DNA of 64,000 nt from Agapanthus africanus (Eukaryota; Streptophyta; Magnoliopsida; Asparagales; Amaryllidaceae): positions 379,683,908 to 379,747,907 of the forward strand of contig JASDDO010000018.1 of NCBI GenBank assembly GCA_030015575.1, written 5' to 3'. The notes beneath the pieces were generated by a model. The model was not told the origin of the DNA and made no database searches. It worked only from the letters and a program-made list of their open reading frames with translations. The translations under genes were made by a program, and so were the position numbers. Of the stretch, positions 55,162-64,000 are shown piece by piece; position 1 is the stretch's first letter, and each line of letters opens with the position of its first letter.

Positions 55162-56106
55162 GGTTAATCCAGTTTTCATGTTGATCATTCATTCATGATG
55201 TATTCATAATTCATATATATGATATGTTACTACCTTGTAACACGGACACGAGTACCTGATCTTGCACATATGTCTATATTATTACCTTTACTGTTACTCG
55301 ATGTTATCGTGCTGCTATCATTATTATTATTGTATCGTATGACCTAGGAGATCGTTATACATGCGATTTCTATTCTGTGATGTCTTCTACTCACGAGTTG
55401 GCAACTCACCACCGTTGTGCCATAGTTTCTTACAGGTTTAGCCGTACAGGTTCTGTTGCGGCTTGCTGGCACATCACTTCTTCTGGGTGATTGCATTGGT
55501 AGGTGGGATACATTGCTTCGTGACCGCCATTTTATACTTGTATATTTATTTTTGTTGTATCTAGTTAAAAGCTCCATCAACCAGACCATGTGTATTTAGT
55601 AGACTTAGAAACCACAGTTTGTATATTTTTTCGGTCTTAGAGTTGCGGTGATGTATTATTCTGATTTCTGGTTCTCGATGATGCTTAGTTTCTTGCTTTC
55701 TTTCTGGTTTTTGATCCTCGCCTTTGGCGTTGTATATTTATATTGCTTGTGTGTTTGTTTCCGCCAATTGGCGAAGACCTAGCACCCGCTTGGGGATGCC
55801 TTTTATTGCTATTACTTGTATTTGTTTTCGGGTTAAAATATACAAAGGAGGTGCTGCCAAAATTTCAAATGACAAAAAGGTTTTCAAGTTAGTTACAAAT
55901 ATAGTGTTTTCACACATTACTACGTATGTACATATATATAAGAATAAACTTGGTTTCAGTAAAACTTATTTCAAAACTTCACCTCCACTATTTTCCATAA
56001 AAGGTTTAGATTTCTGGGCTTTTGGCCTACTTGAATTAGGTGTGGTCCTATAGACTTCACATGATTCAAGTACTAGTCACGTGTCTTTTCCGGGTCATGA
56101 CAAAGT

Positions 56107-56118
56107 TAGTATCAGAGC
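56107..56118 (+). other. Primer-binding site of the chromovirus, one mismatch
   Basis: TAGTATCAGAGC, versus TGGTATCAGAGC for the initiator tRNA-Met, four bases after the LTR end. The single change is G to A. Confidence 0.7.
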
Positions 56119-56235
56119 GTTAGGTTTAACCTTGGTTCGATTCTAGGTGTGACTATGCGAAGTCTAGGGTGTATTTTTATATTCGGAATCTAGGCTTGAC
56201 CTTATGAAACTTATACTTGGCCAAGGAGGTACGAT
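56119..56235 (+). other. Chromovirus leader, cut by Athila-2
   Basis: About 120 bases of the internal region follow the primer site. The sequence changes to Athila LTR near 56236. No coding sequence survives in the window. Confidence 0.55.
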
Positions 56236-57766
56236 TGATCATGAAAAAGTGTTTGTAGAATGACCGCAATCAATAACGGTGTCGCTCGTAGCTAGCCGAG
56301 ATGAGTACGGGTCATCCTCAGGAAAACGTGGAACTTTTATCTTGCTTTAGACGAGTTGATTGAAAAGAGGAAGAATAGTTTTAAGATATATTTTAAATAC
56401 GGATATAGATTTTATAAGGAATATGCTCGTAGGGTTCATTGGATTTAGTAGTTGATGGATGACTAATAAAGATGACTCCTTTTATCTATTGATAGATTTA
56501 AAACTAGATTGATAGTGATGAATGGGGATTAGGATTCTTGGAAGAAACTAAGGTTTCCCCACTATTGACCCTTATCCCTTCATCGATCTCTATTCATTTA
56601 TAGCCCTTAGCAAAAAAATTATTAATCTAATCTCAAATCGCGGTCGAGACTATCAATAAATTGGTAGCGTGCCCGATAAGGATGTTAACGATTCTTTTGC
56701 TAAAGTTTATAAATTTTATAAGATGTAAAAAAAAGTTAAAATATTTTCTCATCCATTGTTCTATCCTAATCCTATGAACCCTAGCAAACTAGGAATTACT
56801 CACGCATGTTGTGAGAAAAAGAAAAAGAAAGGATAGAGAATGAGATCATAATTAAAATGCAGAAAGTAAAAATACAGAAAAAAAATAATTAAACAAAATG
56901 ATCTACCTTTATTAATCAACTTCATAAGTACAAATCCTACGAATTTAGATTACAATAGGAAGAAGTTGCTCTCGATCTCTGCCTCGTAGGAAGTAGATGC
57001 TCCGTCGATTTTCACGTCGCCCTATCACGTCGAATCGTGGACCTGTCATGGATTTCTTATTCTTTGATGGTGATTTTCTTAGTGTAAAGGTGATGAGTTT
57101 TAACTTTAGCCCTCGGTCCTTTATATAGCCCTCAAATCAGAAACCCTAGATCTCATAGGTTTAGACTTGCCATAAAGATCCACTTTCCAAGTTTTCAGAT
57201 CCTACGGTTATGATGAAGCTGCGGATCCGCCGCAATTAGGGCACTTTGGCCGTGGAAGCACCGCGCTCTGAAGGAGTTAGGGTTTGGGTTTTCTTCTGTG
57301 GACTCATGTTGATACGTGGAGATCCTCTAAATATCTGGATTTTGGAAATATTTTTTGATTTTGTGCCAGTATTGATTCTACGATTTTAGCAGATTTTTAA
57401 TCCTGATATCTTGAAAATCTTGATCTTCTGACCTGAGCTAAATCTTGCACAATATCTCCATGAATAATGTTAGTACTATTTATTAAATTAGAGAGAGTAT
57501 CTTAATCACTTTATATGGTAATAAATCTTTAAGAAACTTGATTAAGAATATTTGATATGCTATGCATCTTTTAATTACTAAAATATTATATAAATATAAA
57601 ATTCATATATTTTCCTTCATAATGTTAATTATAATATATAAACATATGGTAAATAGTATATTGCAGATAAACCCAAATATGTTCTATATTTATAATAAAC
57701 ACCTTTAGATATTTAAGAAAAGTAAGGAAAATGTTATATCAAAAGTGCAATTTTTTCAACTGAACA
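56236..57766 (-). repeat. 3' LTR of Athila-2
   Basis: The inner edge at 57766 (CAACTGAACA) is well defined by the adjoining polypurine tract. The outer edge near 56236 (TGATCATG) is an estimate; the conserved GACCGCAATCAATAACGGTG block begins at 56262. The LTR is related to the copies at 207-1735 and 1752-2801. GC-rich motifs GCGGATCCGCCGC (57221-57233) and GGCCGTGGAAGCACCGCG (57248-57265) sit about 500 bases from the LTR start. Confidence 0.75.
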
Positions 57767-57783
57767 AATACCCCCAAACTTAA
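57767..57783 (-). other. Polypurine tract of Athila-2
   Basis: On the minus strand this reads TTAAGTTTGGGGGTATT directly before the LTR start TGTTCAGTTG. Confidence 0.75.
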
Positions 57784-59136
57784 TTTTGATCGTCCCGAGC
57801 AAACTATTTATTCAAGAGAGCGAGAAAAAAGAAAAACCCAGCACACTTTCGTAGGCAATCACGATTGCACTGAGTATGTGGAACAAGCCTTTAAATCTCT
57901 AGATGTCCCTAGTAGGAGGAGTGTTGTCTCCTGAGGGTTTTTAGCGGATTACACCCACAAAATCTCATAATAAAAGAAAGATGGTGGAATTTACATAGAA
58001 AGATATGAACATATAAAAGAAAGAATTTGAAAAGAAGAGTTTCCAACTACACTAGCTTTTCGGTTTCCATGAGCCTTATCTTAATGGTCGTGAAAAGATG
58101 TTAGAAATCACATTATCTCTCAATAAAACATTGCCTTTAGTCTTCCTCCCTACCTTTTATCCAAACATCGATCATATACCCCTACGTGTGTGTAAAAGAC
58201 ATCTCTACACTTAGAGAATTCAATTCAAGCTATCATACTCTTGTCCATCTGCCAAAGTACTTTTTAGTCGGTGAATACTGCAGATGGATTTGCTTACACA
58301 TCTTTCATGCGATCGTTAATACTTCTTGAGGTACTAACCGACCGATTACCAAATGTGCTTGCTTATTTAGGCGTAATATTCTCGTCTTGCAACACCTAAG
58401 CCTTAGCAGTGGCTCCCAAACTAGTTGGTCTAAGGCACTAGGTGATAAAGCACTCTCGCTATATTTTTTTTATGCTGCCTTAAGTAATTACAAAACCAGT
58501 GTTCACTTTTTTCACCAATTTTTTTTATTTTTTATTTTTATTATTCTTCATACCAAGGCTTTTAGACAAGAGCATTTCAAGGTATCCTCTACTATCCCAA
58601 GTTTCAAGATGTGTGCAAGTGCGTATAGTAGGGTATCAACATTCAGATGTTTGGATTCAAGAATAGAGACTATTTTCACACCTATTTTTATCCTCAGATT
58701 AGTAATTTCCTTCATTTTACTAACCCTTGGGACAACGGCTCATAACTACTTATTACTAGTCTCGTTTAAGAAAACATCTAATTTTCTTGCTTTTCTCAAA
58801 CTATTCCTACCTTTCATATGTAATTTTTAACTCTCTAATCTTTTATTATCACAAAAAAAAATTATAGTGCCTAGCGCCAAAAGATAATTCAGTGAATACA
58901 AACCTCCTCCCCCCCAAACCTGTTTTCAGCAGTGTCCTCACTGATGTTGTTCTTTGAGCGCATAGACCTGTAGACTTGGGGAAAGAAAATAATAGGGGTA
59001 AAATAATAGTTAAATGAAAAATACCGCCAAACTTGTACTTTGGCACGCACGGATATTCAGTTAAGTCTTTTTTCACTCACCTCCATTCTTAAGATGAGAC
59101 AATGTTACCAAAATATGGAGATGAGGCGGAGAAAAT
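57784..59136 (-). other. Athila-2 3' untranslated region, no gene
   Basis: Closely parallel to the Athila-1 3' UTR (7688-9176), for example GTCCCTAGTAGGAGGAGTGT at 57907. A 147-codon plus-strand frame at 58387 is antisense to this UTR and has no family match. A second CCCCCCAAACCTG run lies at 58910. Confidence 0.7.
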
Positions 59137-59912
59137 TTAGTAATAATAAAGCGGCTCATGTAAAAACAGGAGCTCCTCTGCTGGGTCAGCATAAAAATAC
59201 GGTTTAAATCTATACCTATTTACTTTAAAAATTGAACCGTTTTTAATATTTTCAATTTCTACTGCCCCGTGCGGGTATATATGTCGCACCACAAAAGGTA
59301 ATTTCCAACGAGATTTTAGCTTACCCGGATGAAGATGGAGACGGGAATCATAAAGAAGGACTTGTTGTCCCGGAGCGAAGGTTTTTCTAAACAGGTTTTT
59401 ATCGTGGAATACTTTAGTCCGGTTCTTTACTATAACCGCATTATCGTAAGCTTCATCGCAGAGTTCGCTTAGCTCATTTAATTGCAGCTTCCGATAGCTG
59501 CTGGCTTGATCAAAATCAAAGTTAAGCTCTTTAATAGCCCACATTGCTTTATGTTCGATTTCGACAGGAAGATGGCATGCCTTTCCAAACACAAAGCGGT
59601 ATGGAGACATACCAAGATCATTCTTATAAGCAGTGTGAAATGCCCAAAGAGTATCCGTCAATTTAGTTGACCAATCTTTACGGTTCTTAGAAACCGTCTT
59701 CTCTAAAATTTGTTTGATCTGACCATTGGAAATCTCAGCTTGCCCGCTCGTTTGGGGATGATAGTGCGTAGAAAGTTTGTGGTTGATTGAATATTTCCGC
59801 ATCAAAGTCTTAAAAGACCGATTACATAAATGCGTCCCATTGTCGCTAATTATAGCGCGAGGGTGTCTGAATTGCGAAAAGATATTTTCTTTAAAGAACT
59901 TATGTAAGTTGA
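59137..59912 (-). pseudogene. Athila-2 integrase, C-terminal two thirds
   Basis: About 258 codons of Ty3/gypsy integrase: [20 protein letters not shown], the second catalytic Asp in ISDNGTHL, the catalytic Glu in [16 protein letters not shown], then the C-terminal region ([49 protein letters not shown]) and the stop at 59137. The pattern is that of Athila integrases. The N-terminal zinc region and the first catalytic Asp are missing, because LTR-F cuts the gene at about 59913. The ATG at 59922 and its first codons belong to the LTR, so that start is artificial. Confidence 0.88.
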
Positions 59913-61705
59913 TGTCGTGCATCCCGCGGGTCTGCGGGGAGGCGGAATATTTAAAAAACGGATTTTACAAAGATGGAAACAATGACTTGAACTCCAGGAT
60001 CGATCCTAAACCCAAACTAGCAAACATGCAAGAGGTTAACTACTCGGAAAGAAGTTTATACCTCATGAATCATGTCCTTCGGTTCTTATCTTCGCTGTCC
60101 TCCACCTCGTTATAAGCTCCAAGGATCGTAACGGATCGGCGCTTCCTCGTCGGCCTCCTCGAGTCGAAGATGATCCACCCGAAAGTCTGTAAATTGAGCT
60201 CCCATCTCAACTGAAGTAACTAGGGCACCTAGTTCGCTACACTAGACGTCGTAGAAGATATAGAGAATGTAGATGGAATGGTTTGTCTCTCATAACCATA
60301 GGATTCTCAACTCATGAGACAAGAATGGCTTAAGGTAAGTAGAAGAAGAACTCTTGAGGAAAAAGCTAGTGAGAAAGTTTGCATAAGGAAAGTGAATAAA
60401 CTCTCTTAGCTCTAAATAGAACAATACCCTTTTTTCTAATGAATAAATCATATTAGAAAATGAAACATGTTTCAATATCAACTTGGTGAGTCATGGGATG
60501 AAAACCACACAAGTGTCACCAAAAGCCATGCTCAATTTTATGCAAAATACACCTCATTTCCTCCACTCATAAAATGAATAATCATTTAAAATAAAATGAT
60601 TAATACAATTATGAGGTGTCCATTCTAGAAGCATCTTTGAACAAATTACAAAAATTCCCCCCATCCGTATATACACACCCGTATCCGTATTCCGAAAAAT
60701 ACAAATACAAAATAGACGAAAACTATCCATCAGTATAATACTAGGATCCGGCTTAAACCAAAGCTCACTAGTATTATCTGTCGGAATCATCATCCGTGCA
60801 TAAGTACACGTACGCGATCGAATCCTGTGGTAAAACCATACAAGCTCTACATCTTTTGCTCGATGCAGGAAAACCCTCTGTGTGGGACTCTAAAGACTCA
60901 ACACTACGGTGGCAGTGGGTTTAACCACAGACCGTAAGCGGTACTAGATGCACGTAACGGCCCCCAGGTATATGTCAATAAGAAGGCCGATGAGAATAAC
61001 TCATCCGAACTCCTACTGAGCCTGTCTATGACAATCTCCATACAGTCCGGTCTGTTCATCTACGAGTATCGCATATCGGGCTTAGGGGCGGTAATCGTCA
61101 GACCCCTAATAGCGGAATAAGTCGTGTCGGGGAGTAGCCCAAAACACCCTGAGAAACTACTGGAATACTTACTAGTAAATCTCACTTGCCTTGGCCAAGG
61201 ACTTGTGTAATGGCCTTCTGAACACAGCGCGATATCAACCCCCAATACCGGGAGAGACGAATCTTATCAAACCGCCACTGCCTCCAAGTGCTTCAGGACT
61301 GCACCCAACTACTACCTGTTTGCACCACTGCTTTGAGCCGTGGTAGGCTAGTAATGAAAGTACAGTGGGAACACACTCGGGGCGAAGTAGTAGTGTCAAG
61401 TCAACAGACTATGCTGTACTCATGTCACTTGGGAACTGCTACCCGACGATAGGTATAATACCCACCAGCAGTTCCCGATGTGTCCTGTCCAGTGTACTCA
61501 TAACCCAATAAGCACCTGCATACTATCTCCAATACGATGTACTAATGGCTGTGGGACAGACCATCTCCCCTGCTGGGATGAGAAGCGTATACACTAGTCT
61601 ACTCTGGAGTATCGATGCCTGGTCTCGATAATCCTATACCGGGGACCTATTTAAGGATGTGCTTATAGACTACCCAGCCCCTACTAGTATGACTGCCATC
61701 ATAAC
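59913..61705 (-). mobile_element. Angela-type LTR (LTR-F), minus orientation, cut by LTR-E
   Basis: In plus-strand reading it begins TGTCGTGCATCCCGCGGG and runs parallel to the reverse complement of the Copia-A LTR: GGGGAGGCGGAATA near the start, AGGATCCGGCTTAAACCAAA at about 60744, and AATACCGGGAGAGACG at 61244. It stops at GACTGCCATCATAAC (61705), inside the region matching the LTR 5' part, where LTR-E begins. The rest lies beyond the window, so solo or full-length status is unknown. It inserted into Athila-2 integrase. Confidence 0.75.
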
Positions 61706-63811
61706 TGTAAGTGCACGGGGGCGCCCCGGCCGTCAATCCGATGCCGGAATGCGGAAACAAAACTTTTACGAACTAGAAAACCGGCACCACCGCGCACTAA
61801 AATCCTGGATCGGGCTATTAACCCAACTCTAGCAAACTAGAAAAAGGGAAGGAAGCTATACCGAGCGATCCGTGTCCTTCGGTCTTCGGCCTCCACTCCC
61901 ATCTCCTCGCGGAATCTCCGGTCTTCAGTTCCTCATCGGAACGGGCACCACATCGCCGGGTTCTTTTACGGGCTCCCACCTCTGGACCGAGGCAACTCGG
62001 GCACGAAGTTGGCGAGCCGACGTACCCAAGGGTGCTGTAGGATTAGTGTAGAACAGTTTGTCTCTTTGGGGTTGAAGTTGCCTTTGATGATGGAAGAGAG
62101 AATGATCTTTTGAGTGATGTGAGGAATTTTGTAGCAAGCTATAATGTGTGATGAATATTTTCCCTCTACCAAAATGAACCCCTCACTCTCCCACAAGAAG
62201 TGGCCGGCCCTATTTCTCTCATGGTGGAGGAAAAATAATCAATCATACAAGAGAAGGAAAAGGCATGATAAAGATAAGAAAAATGGTCACACCATTTCAA
62301 ATCCATTCCTTTCACATTTAATCACAATAAATGCAAGGGAAGAGACTCAAAGAGAATCTAATGATGAAAGAACTATCATGAAGCCCTCATTTACAAGAAA
62401 CCCCTCCACAATAACAAATTTGCAAACTTGCAAATAACCCCCTCCATCGGAAAAGTCCGGCCGGGAAGGAACAAAGGAAAACTGGCCGAAACGGAATGCA
62501 AACTGGCAACTTCAGAAAACTAATTCCGTAATAAATTACAGGAAAACCCCGCGACTGTATATACATACCCGCATTTGTATTCCCACTGAATACAACTGCA
62601 AAGAGACAAAATCTACACTGTACAATACTAGGATCCGGCTTAAACCAAAGCCCGCTAATAAAAACCGTCCGATCACGATCAGTGCAATACCGCACGTATC
62701 TGATCGAACCCTGCCATATCTCCATACGGCCTCTACAGCGTTTCGCCCGAAACTTGAGTAACTATCTGTGGGGGGACTCTAAAGACTCGTCAATACTATA
62801 GCTGTGGATTTAACCACTAGCACGTCAGAGGTATTAGCCATACGTGACGGGCTACCAGCTATTGACAAAAAGGGACGTCTGTGAGCGAACTCATCCAGAC
62901 ACCCTACTGAGCCTGTCAGTGACAATATCCGTACAGTCCGGTCCATTCAACTATGAGTATCGCATGGCGGGCCTAGGGGGTGGTTAAAGTCAGACCCCCA
63001 AAAGCGGTACAAGTCGTGTCGGAGTGTAGCCCAGAACACCCTGAGATACTACTGGAATATCTACCAGTAAATCTCCTGCCTTGGCCAAAGTCTTTCATGT
63101 ACTGGCTCTCCTAGACACAGCGTGACCTCACCCCCAATACCGGGAGAGACGAACCCCTGCAGATCCGCTCACTGCCTCCATGTGGCTCGGGACTGTACCC
63201 AACTAAAACCTGTTTGCACGTCTCCTTTGAGCGTGGTAGGGTAGTAATCAAAGCACAGTGGGAACTCACACGAGACAAATGACGATCTCAGGTCGATGAA
63301 CTAACCTGTACACATGTCACCAGGGAACTGCTATCTGACATCAGGTATAATACCAACTAGCATGTTCCCGGCGAGTCCTGTCCGGTGTACTCATAACCCA
63401 ATGAGCACCTGTATACATCTTAGGTGAACCAACTGACACCAGTGGCTTGTGAGACCGGCCACTGCCTCTCGTCGGGGTCTCGACTGTATACACTAGTCTA
63501 CTCTGGAGTATCGATGCCCTGTCTCGAAACTCCTACGACTAGGGACCTTTTAAGGATTTGCTTATAGACCCCAGCTCCCACGTATATGATCGCCCTCATA
63601 CTGCTGGCAGTCAAGCAAGAATCCTAGGGGCTTTATCAACGCGCAATAGTGACCTGTAAAGTCACCTAAAGCAGTACACGATGATAAAGATAAACCAGAT
63701 AGCATACTATCATCTTGAGTAAGACTGTCCTACCGGCATAGGTCCTCCCTCAATCATTACAATCACGTGCCTGTGATCCAATAATTGACTCTGAGGGCAC
63801 TATCTCTAACA
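61706..63811 (-). mobile_element. LTR-E: 3' LTR of a minus-strand Angela-type element
   Basis: 2106 bases, from TGTAAGTGCAC to CTCTAACA in plus-strand reading; in element orientation it starts TGTTAGAGATAGTGCCCTCA. It repeats the same landmark blocks as LTR-F (AGGATCCGGCTTAAACCAAA at 62631, AATACCGGGAGAGACG at 63136). The polypurine tract and pol end adjoin on the right, so this is a 3' LTR. The 5 bases before it are ATAAC; the other target copy is outside the window. Confidence 0.82.
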
Positions 63812-63822
63812 ATCTCCCACTT
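63812..63822 (-). other. Polypurine tract of the LTR-E element
   Basis: On the minus strand this reads AAGTGGGAGAT directly before TGTTAG, the same as in Copia-B and Copia-C. Confidence 0.85.
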
Positions 63823-63923
63823 GCACTTAAGGCTAATTATTGCGATGTCGCATACTCATAGCCCGTGTGATACCGAACACCCAACTCCTCTACTAGTCAG
63901 TCTCACAAAGCTCGTTTGCGAAA

Positions 63924-64000
63924 CTATTGCGTTCGAGGAATAGCCTCAGTGAGTGGATCCGCTGTGATGTTTCTTTCTATGTCTCTCTTTATCTCAAGTT
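63924..64000 (-). pseudogene. Pol C-terminus (RNase H tail) of the LTR-E element, partial
   Basis: The minus-strand frame reads EIKRDIERNITADPLTEAIP, matching the end of Angela-type pol (NNTADPFTKAIPQTQF in Copia-A). A TAG at 63926-63924 ends it about 20 residues before the usual C-terminus, and the rest is readable only in other frames. The upstream part is beyond the window. Confidence 0.75.

Larger units (their letters stand above)
49565..56102 (+). mobile_element. 5' LTR of a Tekay/Del-type chromovirus, interrupted by a solo copia LTR
   Basis: The LTR starts TGTGACACGTTGTAACATTT and ends GGGTCATGACA, followed by a primer site, as is usual for the Tekay/Del lineage. With the solo LTR (52963-55161) and one target copy removed it is about 4.3 kb, long for the lineage. 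It contains simple repeats (51280-51350 and 51592-51621) and no convincing gene; a 109-codon plus-strand frame at 55724 lacks recognisable motifs. It inserted at the start codon of the minus-strand Tat polyprotein. The other end is outside the window, so no target duplication can be checked. Confidence 0.65.

Noticed and set aside
55724..56053. 109-codon plus-strand frame near the chromovirus LTR end
   Set aside because: It lies inside the LTR and shows no domain or signal that would support a gene.
58387..58830. 147-codon plus-strand frame
   Set aside because: It is antisense to the Athila-2 3' UTR, is hydrophobic by base composition, and the homologous Athila-1 region is broken into shorter frames.
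1..64000. Host genes, tRNA or rRNA genes, CRISPR arrays, bacterial-type operons
   Set aside because: None is visible. All supported coding sequence belongs to LTR retrotransposons, and the repeats are LTRs or simple repeats.

Overview
This 64-kb window is a plant (angiosperm) repeat block in which every recognisable coding piece belongs to an LTR retrotransposon. I found no host gene, tRNA, rRNA or CRISPR array. The plant assignment rests on the lineages present: Angela-type Ty1/copia elements (LTRs opening TGTTAG with TATGCCCTAGAGGCC, and iMet primer sites), Athila-type Ty3/gypsy elements (tRNA-Asp primer site, DLGAS protease), a Tat-type Ty3/gypsy polyprotein, and a Tekay/Del-type chromovirus LTR. 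The species cannot be named from this. The depth of nesting suggests a large, repeat-rich genome.

The left two thirds form a nest. A minus-strand Tat polyprotein (45345-49564) was cut by a plus-strand Athila-type element (Athila-3), of which the 3' UTR (2802-4159), PPT and 3' LTR (4178 to 45344, in three pieces) are visible. Two Angela-type elements landed separately in that LTR: Copia-A (4206-23292, TSD TTTAT) and Copia-B (23672-44642, TSD TAAAC). Copia-A then received Athila-1 (5795-15052, minus strand, TSD CTCAT) in its 5' LTR. Copia-B received Copia-C (29411-40035, TSD GGTCA) in its pol gene. All four 5-bp target duplications are perfect. Positions 1-2801 hold further Athila-type LTR fragments in head-to-head orientation.

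On the right, a chromovirus LTR of about 4.3 kb (49565-56102) interrupts the start of the Tat polyprotein. It carries a solo Angela-type LTR (52963-55161), and its body is cut near 56236 by Athila-2 (minus strand: 3' LTR, 3' UTR and the C-terminal part of integrase). The integrase is cut by a minus-strand Angela-type LTR (LTR-F, from 59913), itself cut by another (LTR-E, 61706-63811) whose pol gene runs off the right edge.

Functionally the elements are incomplete in complementary ways. Athila-1 keeps gag and protease but has no RT, RNase H or integrase. Copia-B and Copia-C share a layout without a gag gene; Copia-C still has an uninterrupted 1090-codon protease-integrase-RT-RNase H frame. Copia-A keeps decayed gag, but its integrase has lost one catalytic Asp and changed the catalytic Glu. 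The non-coding parts are unusually structured. The copia leaders carry three serial hairpins whose outer stems change in a compensating way between elements. A GC-rich dyad with core GCGGAACCGCGG recurs in both copia leaders and Athila LTRs. The Copia-A LTR carries a cluster of WRKY-type TTGAC boxes.
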